From the NCBI GenBank assembly GCA_022824945.1, contig JAJDYX010000010.1:1-64000 (forward strand): a stretch of DNA of 64,000 bases. The letters are read 5' to 3'. Position numbers and translations under genes: made by a program. Shown one piece after another: positions 44,574 to 50,932 of the stretch (the stretch's first letter is position 1; each line of letters opens with the position of its first letter). The notes below the pieces were generated by a model that saw only the letters and a list, made by a program, of their open reading frames with translations, searched no databases and was not told where the DNA came from. The DNA is from Candidatus Latescibacterota bacterium (GTDB taxonomy: Bacteria; Latescibacterota; UBA2968).

Positions 44574-47500
44574 TTAAAAGCCCAACAACCCGCCACCACC
44601 ACCTCTGCCACCACCGGGACCTCGCCTACCATCCCCGCCGCGTCCCCCAGGCCCGCCACCTGGCCCACCTCGACCGCGCCCAAACATAAAAGTAGGCATT
44701 TCATCTTCGTAGGCATCGGGGTTTTGAGGATCAAAAAAACGCCATCGCACGGCATCCGCATAGAGACCCCCTCGCCCTTCTGCACGGTCAGACAATTCGA
44801 CTGCGGCTTCTTCGCCCTCGGCAAATTTGTATCGCCCCAGATAATTCCATCCCGCTTTCATCTGGTCGCGTTCTATTTCGAGGGTATCGGCTTTGCCCCC
44901 GTAAAAAATAGTGAGTGTAAAGGTCGATGCAATTCGAATGCGCCTGGCCATTGCGGGATCGACAAAATAGAAACTTACATCAAACTCGCCGTCTCTGGGC
45001 ATTTGCGCTGCCCAAACCGCAGGCTGTGCACCATCCCCTTGAGACTTTCTTCGATAATTTGTCTCAAATCGCCCAAAGGCCATTGGCAGGCCCTGTTCGC
45101 GCCAGTTGCCCCCTTTGAGTCCGGGCCGGAAGTAGCGCGTTGCACGCCGCACGGGCATTGAAAATCCGTCGTCGTCATTATCTACAATAATCTCAACAGG
45201 ACCGGATTCTTCACCCGTCACGTCTTTGACATAAGCAACCGGAAAGCCCTCTGTGACATCTTCGGGAACGCGCACGGGAGACATCAGAGGACGCCGATTG
45301 CGTGCAAAAAAGGGTTCGACCATCACTCTGAAGGGCTGCTCCCACAAAACCATCGAAACTTCAATTTCCTGTCCACCTTCAATCTCTACGCCCTTTACGG
45401 CTTCATCGCCCCGCCCCGTAGCCGTAATTTGCACATATCCCCTGCCTGGCTCGCTATTCTTAATCCGCAGAATCAATTGATAGACCACCATACCAAAACC
45501 GTCATCCATCTTCAGTGCTTTTACCCTTGTGAGGGTATAGCCCGGGATTTCTGTACTAAAAATCCAGTCGTTGACGAGGCGTTGCAATTTTTGGCTCTCT
45601 GGACTTTCTGTGGTATCGCCCACAGCAGCGCGTTCAAAGGTCGAAAAATCAATGTTTTCGTATTTGTGATTGTGGTCTATATCGTCCAAGACCATGCGAA
45701 AAGTTTCCTCGCCCAAAAAAGATTCCATCATTTGAAAAAGTGCGGGTCCCTTGGCGTCGAGAACCTGGCGATAGAGACCGGCTTGTTTTTCGGGATTTAA
45801 ATCGGCAAATGACTTTCGCTGCATTTTCGCAATCAACGTATCCCAGGCAGCACCCGATCCCCCACCCGATCCGAAGCGACCACCGGGACCCCCGCCACCC
45901 CCGGGACCATCGCGACCGCCACGTCCCCTATCGCCACCACCACCGCGTCGTTGGCTCGAATAAAAAGCAGAGGTCATATTGGAACTCAAATCATTCTGGA
46001 GATACAGGGGCATGCCCTTTTTGAGAAGGGAATAATGTTCGCCCACAAACTGCTTGTCATAAGCCCAGAGTTGAACAACAGGGCTGCGAAATAATCCGCC
46101 TGGCTGCCCCTGTCTGCCCGAATTTCCTTCTCGGGAAAAAAAGGTCGAAAAAACCGCGCGTACTAAAAGGTCTTTTTTGATGTCTTTGGGTTCTCGGTTG
46201 CCGCGCGAGCGCTCCTGATAGCGCTTAAAATCGCGGGTAAATTGCTGCCTCATGAACACATCCTCTTCTATCATTAACACACCGGGCTGCGTCAGCCCGC
46301 CCTTTTCTTCCCAGCCTTCGTAATACCATTGAACATGGAAGGGAATTTCCACCAGAGAAAGACTGGCATAGGGGTATTTCATGCCCGATTCCTGTTCCAT
46401 AGCGTCCATAATTTGTCCGAGTGCGCGCAAAATCTCTTCTTCCGCACCTTCAAAAAATCGGATCGGACGCAGATGTGATGGATGGGCGTAAAGAGCGCAC
46501 TCGACATCGTGAATGGTCGTGCGAAAAACGCGGTATTCGCCCGCATTCAGCGATAGGACAGGCACGGGTTTTTCAACGATCCACTGACGCGTTACCTGTG
46601 TGCCGAGTGTATCGGTCTTGCCGACCTGCCCCTGAGTAATGACTTCGATGCCTTGTGGATATGTTATTTTTAGATTTGCCGTTGAAAAGGAGACCGCACG
46701 CGCATCCTCATAGCCGTAATCAACGCCTGTTACCGGATACCATCGGCTACGCGGAGGCAAAAAGATGGAATTGTCGCGAATCCACGCCGTCAAAGATCCT
46801 TTATTAAATAGCCTTTCGCGTTTGCGCAGCTTTGGTCTGGCTTTTTCCCGTTTGAGATCAAAACCATCCGTGTCAATATCACCCGCATAAGCCAACACCA
46901 GATCGAGTTCTCGCTCCGATTGCAGGGGGTTATCGGGCACGACGCGAATCACACTTCCCGCCCGCTCCCACGCTATTGCGCCGCCATCACCGCGCGTCAG
47001 GCTCTGGATTTTGAATCCGGGATTGAGCGAAAGAATCAACGTATCGAGCGGAGATTCGTGAGAATTTTTCAATCTAATCGTGCCAGAGGCGGCAAGCGGC
47101 TCCTCTCCCCAAAGCGTCAATGCCAGATCGTAATGGGTTATTTCCGCGACGGGAATATTCGCAACCGCTTCCTGTTGCTCTAACTGCGAATTGCGATACG
47201 CTGTCCGGTCTTGCGCCTCTGCATCCATATAAAAGTAAAGGCCCACAGCCAGTCCAAAACCGGTGAGGGCACAGCCTCGACCAAACCACCGCGCGACTAA
47301 GGAATGCGCAAGACGGGGATACCAATCGATGGAAAAGCCAAAAAATCCAATGCCGAGCAAGACATAGAACAGGCGTTGTAGCCCCACTTGCGTAATATCT
47401 GCCAGACCAATTAGATCGGAATAATACAGAGGCATAAAAAAAGCACCGAAATCATAGATACCGTCATATCGCCTGCCCAGGAATAACAGGACGGCCAGCA

Positions 47501-48059
47501 AATACCCGATCACAATCAGGGCAACTGCCGCTTGTCGCCGCAACAATGCACCGAGAAAAAATGTCACAGAAGACATAAAAATCAGGGCGGGCAGATTCAT
47601 GAAGACGAGGTACCCGATATAGGGTTCTATTATAAATGGATTGCCCGTCATGCTGATTTTTGCAGCCTGGATGCTCAGAGTTAAAAGCAGAACCCCCAGA
47701 CTCAAAAAGACAAGCGCGCTAACAATGCCCAGGTACTTACCCGCTACCAGTTCCGCAGTCGAAATGGGACGCCCGGCCACAACTTCGTAAATATGTGCCT
47801 GTTCATCCGCTGCTCTAAAATCTCCCACAATAAATGCTATGACAATGGTCTGCAAGAAACTGTACACCAAAAATGGAACATAAGAATCGATTCCCACGGG
47901 TAGTTCAGCACCGTTGGCTTCTGCTATGGCAAAGCCAATGCCGAGTAAAACGGGAATGCTCATGCCCAGGCCGCCCAAAATGCGGAATTTTGTGGTTCTC
48001 AAGAGCATTTTGCGCTCATAACGCGCAACGCCCCATACATTGTGGAAAATAGATAACAT
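44574..48059 (-). CDS. ABC-2 permease fused to degenerate M1-peptidase-like and golvesin-like domains
   Basis: 1161 residues. Residues 1-280 are an ABC-2 permease with about seven helices (VLLGIGFAIAEANG; QTIVIAFIVGDFRA; SALVFLSLGVLLLTLSI). Residues about 306-840 follow the M1 aminopeptidase layout (N-terminal beta saddle; YPYASLSLVEIPF; EHYSLLKKGMPLYLQ where WLNEGLAEYL-like sequence is expected). However, the zinc motif HEXXH is missing: the corresponding stretch reads DLLVRAVFSTFF. Residues about 950-1108 resemble the golvesin C-terminal domain (MKAGWNYLGRYKFAEG; LYADAVRW). Gly/Arg-rich tracts lie at about 704-736 and 1126-1158. It pairs with the ATPase 12 bases upstream. Probably non-proteolytic. 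Confidence 0.85.
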   Translation of the reverse strand: MLSIFHNVWGVARYERKMLLRTTKFRILGGLGMSIPVLLGIGFAIAEANGAELPVGIDSYVPFLVYSFLQTIVIAFIVGDFRAADEQAHIYEVVAGRPISTAELVAGKYLGIVSALVFLSLGVLLLTLSIQAAKISMTGNPFIIEPYIGYLVFMNLPALIFMSSVTFFLGALLRRQAAVALIVIGYLLAVLLFLGRRYDGIYDFGAFFMPLYYSDLIGLADITQVGLQRLFYVLLGIGFFGFSIDWYPRLAHSLVARWFGRGCALTGFGLAVGLYFYMDAEAQDRTAYRNSQLEQQEAVANIPVAEITHYDLALTLWGEEPLAASGTIRLKNSHESPLDTLILSLNPGFKIQSLTRGDGGAIAWERAGSVIRVVPDNPLQSERELDLVLAYAGDIDTDGFDLKREKARPKLRKRERLFNKGSLTAWIRDNSIFLPPRSRWYPVTGVDYGYEDARAVSFSTANLKITYPQGIEVITQGQVGKTDTLGTQVTRQWIVEKPVPVLSLNAGEYRVFRTTIHDVECALYAHPSHLRPIRFFEGAEEEILRALGQIMDAMEQESGMKYPYASLSLVEIPFHVQWYYEGWEEKGGLTQPGVLMIEEDVFMRQQFTRDFKRYQERSRGNREPKDIKKDLLVRAVFSTFFSREGNSGRQGQPGGLFRSPVVQLWAYDKQFVGEHYSLLKKGMPLYLQNDLSSNMTSAFYSSQRRGGGGDRGRGGRDGPGGGGGPGGRFGSGGGSGAAWDTLIAKMQRKSFADLNPEKQAGLYRQVLDAKGPALFQMMESFLGEETFRMVLDDIDHNHKYENIDFSTFERAAVGDTTESPESQKLQRLVNDWIFSTEIPGYTLTRVKALKMDDGFGMVVYQLILRIKNSEPGRGYVQITATGRGDEAVKGVEIEGGQEIEVSMVLWEQPFRVMVEPFFARNRRPLMSPVRVPEDVTEGFPVAYVKDVTGEESGPVEIIVDNDDDGFSMPVRRATRYFRPGLKGGNWREQGLPMAFGRFETNYRRKSQGDGAQPAVWAAQMPRDGEFDVSFYFVDPAMARRIRIASTFTLTIFYGGKADTLEIERDQMKAGWNYLGRYKFAEGEEAAVELSDRAEGRGGLYADAVRWRFFDPQNPDAYEDEMPTFMFGRGRGGPGGGPGGRGGDGRRGPGGGRGGGGGLLGF

Positions 48060-48071
48060 GGTATTGGTCCT

Positions 48072-48965
48072 TTACGCGGCGATTTCGCCTGTGGTATCGC
48101 CTCCGACAAAATAGACATAGGCATCTTCGAGGTTGGGCGCGACTGCTTCAGCATCAGCGGGTGGCTCGCCATCGCCCACCATACGCAAACGCATCATGTC
48201 GCCCTCAACATTTACTGTGACTACGCGAAACATCCGCGACAGCATTTCAAAGCCGGCATCATCGACCTGTACTTCCCACGTTTTTCCGTCGGCTTTTGAA
48301 ATGAGTTCTCCAGGAGAACCGCGAAAGATCAGTCGTCCGACATCCAAAACCGCGAGATCTTCGCAGGTACTCGAAATATCACCTACAATGTGTGTGGAAA
48401 TCAAAATTGCGCGATCACTACTCAAGCGTCCCAAAATACCCCGGAACCGAATGCGTTCTTCCGGGTCAAGCCCCACGGTAGGCTCATCGACAATGAGAAA
48501 CTCTGGATCGGTCAAAATGGTCTGGGCAATGCCAAGGCGGCGCATCATGCCACCGGAAAATGTGCCCGATCGCCGATTGCGCGCTTCGTACAACCCGACT
48601 TCGTTAAGAGCTTGCTCCACGCGATTTAGACGCGCTCTTCTATTGTGTATGTCGCCCAAAATAGCCATATAATCGAGAAATTCCCAGGCAGTCAGTTGGG
48701 GATAGGTCCCAAAATGTTGGGGCAAATAGCCCAGGCGCCGGCGTATTTCAGTGCGGTCTTTTGTCAGATCGAAATCATCCATGGTCACACTGCCGCTCGA
48801 TGCATCCATCTGAGTGGATAATATTTTTATCAACGTTGTTTTGCCTGCACCGTTGGGTCCCAATAGGCCAAATGTTCCGTGCGGGATGTCCAACGTGACA
48901 TCGTCCAGGGCGGGAACGGCGCCCCGACGATATACTTTTGTCAGATTTGAAATGCGAATGACCAT
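48072..48965 (-). CDS. ABC transporter ATP-binding protein
   Basis: The 297-residue ATPase has Walker A GPNGAGKTTLIKIL, Q-loop YLPQHFGTYPQ, signature FSGGMMRRLGIAQ, Walker B FLIVDEPTVGLDP and switch STHIVGD. It ends with PNLEDAYVYFVGG. The same order of motifs and the same ending (PTLEDAYLYLL) occur in the ABC part of the RND-ABC fusion, so the two are paralogues. It is the first gene of the six-gene efflux operon; GAGGAG precedes its ATG. Confidence 0.95.
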   Translation of the reverse strand: MVIRISNLTKVYRRGAVPALDDVTLDIPHGTFGLLGPNGAGKTTLIKILSTQMDASSGSVTMDDFDLTKDRTEIRRRLGYLPQHFGTYPQLTAWEFLDYMAILGDIHNRRARLNRVEQALNEVGLYEARNRRSGTFSGGMMRRLGIAQTILTDPEFLIVDEPTVGLDPEERIRFRGILGRLSSDRAILISTHIVGDISSTCEDLAVLDVGRLIFRGSPGELISKADGKTWEVQVDDAGFEMLSRMFRVVTVNVEGDMMRLRMVGDGEPPADAEAVAPNLEDAYVYFVGGDTTGEIAA

Positions 48966-49044
48966 CAGTGTAGCTCCTCATTGTGCCTTTGCCAACGATT
49001 AGACCTGAAATTTGCAAATAGTGTTCCCATAGATGGCAAAATTT

Positions 49045-49072
49045 AGCGGTTGGGCCAACCAGCCCAACCGCT
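49045..49072 (-). terminator. Hairpin between fdhD and the efflux operon
   Basis: AGCGGTTGGGC / GCCCAACCGCT is a perfect 11-bp stem. On the minus strand it is followed by the T-rich AAATTTTG. It marks the end of fdhD transcription and the upstream border of the efflux operon. Confidence 0.65.
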
Positions 49073-49104
49073 TATAGTAGAATGCGAAATCTCCTTCTCC
49101 CACC

Positions 49105-49932
49105 CTATCGCACAGATCCTGTATAAATGACCATCCTATTATCGCGTGCAAAGCCAATGAGAGTTATTCCCATCGCCTGTGCAAGATCTGCTGCCAATGA
49201 ACTCGCTGCAGATACGGCAACCACGACAGGTATGCGCGCAACAACGGCCTTTTGCACGATTTCAAAACTCGCTCTGCTACTTACCGCGAGTATCTGAACG
49301 CCCTCCCCTTCTACTATGTTATGCGTTTCGAGCAAGTGCCCTACAACCTTATCTACTGCATTGTGCCGGCCAATATCTTCAAAACAGCAATACATATCCC
49401 CTGTTTCAGAAAATGCGGCAGCAGCATGAACGCCTCCCGTTTGTGCAAACACGTATTGGGATTGACGCATTTGCTCCTGGGCAAAAAAAATCATTGCCGC
49501 TCGAACGGCACGGACGTCGCCAATGGGCTGACACCGCTGCATCATATCTTCTATCTGCTCGCGCCCACATACCCCACACGCCGATGAAGTCAGTGTGCCT
49601 CTTCGTCCCGCTCGAATCCTTTCGGGATCGAGTATCTCGCCCGGGCGAGGGAGAACATCGATGACATTTCCATATTCAGGAGTTCCTGGGCGCCCACAGT
49701 GTTCCGCCCGCCCGACATCGCCGATTTCACGGATAATGCCCTCACCATACAAAAATCCCAGCGCAAGGGCGCGGTCATCTCCCGGCGTTCGCATGGTCAC
49801 GGCAACGGATTCTCCGGCAACGCGAATTTCAAGAGGCTCTTCTACGACCAGCACATCATTTACAGATTTGCCAATAGAGCCATCATACCGCGTGACGCGG
49901 TGTATTACACTGGTTTCCCGTTTTGCTTTCAT
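49105..49932 (-). CDS. fdhD: Formate dehydrogenase sulfurtransferase FdhD
   Basis: FdhD passes sulfur from IscS to the molybdenum cofactor of formate dehydrogenases. Recognisable parts are VVEEPLEIRVAGE, LALGFLYGEGII, the catalytic-loop Cys pair in SSACGVCGREQI, and EDIGRHNAVDKVVG. From ATG 49932 (AGGAT ahead) it has 275 residues. The open frame continues 28 codons upstream but has no SD. No formate dehydrogenase is in the window. Confidence 0.93.
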   Translation of the reverse strand: MKAKRETSVIHRVTRYDGSIGKSVNDVLVVEEPLEIRVAGESVAVTMRTPGDDRALALGFLYGEGIIREIGDVGRAEHCGRPGTPEYGNVIDVLPRPGEILDPERIRAGRRGTLTSSACGVCGREQIEDMMQRCQPIGDVRAVRAAMIFFAQEQMRQSQYVFAQTGGVHAAAAFSETGDMYCCFEDIGRHNAVDKVVGHLLETHNIVEGEGVQILAVSSRASFEIVQKAVVARIPVVVAVSAASSLAADLAQAMGITLIGFARDNRMVIYTGSVR

Positions 49933-50023
49933 GGGCTTTATCCTCACTAACGATAATAAAATAAGCGACATACAAAGCAAAAGCAATTTTTCAATTTTGT
50001 GACGATTTTGAAACATTTTTGTC

Positions 50024-50053
50024 TTGCATATCAGGGGTTCAGAGTTATATATT
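50024..50053 (+). promoter_or_regulatory. Candidate sigma-70 promoter for the HU/IHF gene
   Basis: TTGCAT (50024-50029) is followed after 16-18 bases by TATATA/TATATT (50046-50053), with the ATG about 40 bases downstream. It lies in the divergent gap between fdhD and the HU gene. Confidence 0.5.
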
Positions 50054-50094
50054 AGCCCAATGCCTTGATAATACCAGTGAAATGGGAGGATCGA

Positions 50095-50391
50095 ATGACA
50101 ATGACAAAAAAGGATATAGCATTAAGAATTTCTGATCGCCTGGGAATCAAAAAGCAACTCGCTTATGAGATTGTAAATACACTTTTTAACGCTATGCGCG
50201 AAAATCTGATTGCCGGTGATCGAATCGAAATCAGGGGATTTGGCGTGCTGGGTATCAAGCCGACCAAACCGAAACCCGCTGCACGCAACCCTCGCACAGG
50301 CGAGATTGTTTATGTTCCGGCTCGGAGAAAGAGCTATTTCAAAGCCGGTGTTTTAATCAAGAAAGCACTGCACGAGCCTTTGGATGCATAG
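50095..50391 (+). CDS. HU/IHF family DNA-binding protein
   Basis: The 98-residue nucleoid protein has the family layout: TKKDIALRISDRLGI, VNTLFNAMRENLIAGDRIEIRGFGVLGI, and the DNA-contacting arm ARNPRTGEIVYVPARR. A C-terminal helix follows. It could be HU or an IHF subunit. GGGAGGA gives the start at 50095. An in-frame ATG at 50065 would add ten residues without an SD. Confidence 0.93.
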   Translation: MTMTKKDIALRISDRLGIKKQLAYEIVNTLFNAMRENLIAGDRIEIRGFGVLGIKPTKPKPAARNPRTGEIVYVPARRKSYFKAGVLIKKALHEPLDA

Positions 50392-50478
50392 GTATTGCCT
50401 GCCTGTTTGCATCGAAGCGGAGCATCTATTACCCAAAATGCAGTTCCACTACGCAGTTTACTGATGAATAGGTACACA

Positions 50479-50508
50479 AAAAGGTCCAGCTAATAGCCGG
50501 ACCTTTTT
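50479..50508. terminator. Bidirectional terminator
   Basis: AAAAGGTCC / GGACCTTTT with further partial pairing inside and A/T runs on both sides, between two convergent genes. Confidence 0.8.
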
Positions 50509-50531
50509 TATTAATATAACATCACCATTCC

Positions 50532-50813
50532 TCAAGCCTGTCCATCTGTTATTGCAGCCGCATCGTCTGCTTCTGCATCCGTCTGAGCGTTCGATGTCAA
50601 AAACTCATACGCTTTATTCAACACCAATACGGCTTTGGGAATGTCGTTTACGTTCAGGCTATTGGTCCTTTGCCAATTTCCATCTTTGTCCAAATAACTT
50701 CGCTGAAATGAAACCGTGCGTACGGTGAAAGTATCTCCACCTCGCGTGTATTCATTTTCGAAAATCGAAGCGCTGCACAGACCATGACGAAATGTAATTT
50801 CGGGTTGTGCCAT
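50532..50813 (-). CDS. Small conserved hypothetical protein
   Basis: The 93-residue product has a beta-rich core (ITFRHGLCSASIFENE; FTVRTVSFQRSYLDKDGNW) and one helix (IPKAVLVLNKAYEFL), with a low-complexity acidic tail. A short 'kfrag-isatiw...tv.l.r.ykdk.g.w..t.sf...dlpka' type protein is widespread in bacteria, and this looks like a member, but no function is established. A good SD (AGGGAGGTG) precedes the ATG. Confidence 0.7.
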   Translation of the reverse strand: MAQPEITFRHGLCSASIFENEYTRGGDTFTVRTVSFQRSYLDKDGNWQRTNSLNVNDIPKAVLVLNKAYEFLTSNAQTDAEADDAAAITDGQA

Positions 50814-50842
50814 CCTGTTTCACCTCCCTTCTATTAGATTTT

Positions 50843-50894
50843 GCTTCTTGTATCTTAAACAAGGGCGACCACGAGCGGATCGCCCCTACGATTC
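50843..50894. repeat. Palindromic dispersed repeat, copy B
   Basis: CTTCTTGTATCTT, then an inverted GGGCGA...TCGCCC core (50863-50885), then CTACGATTC. It matches copy A at 4283-4329 in both flanks but has a different loop. It is followed by a 'cttcgtgtatcttcgtgtgcctta' style phrase. Confidence 0.6.
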
Positions 50895-50932
50895 CTTCGT
50901 GTATCTTCGTGTGCCTTAGTGGATTTTACATC

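Noticed and set aside
44574..48059. Active M1 aminopeptidase
   Set aside because: No HEXXH motif is present in the expected region, so peptidase activity is not claimed.
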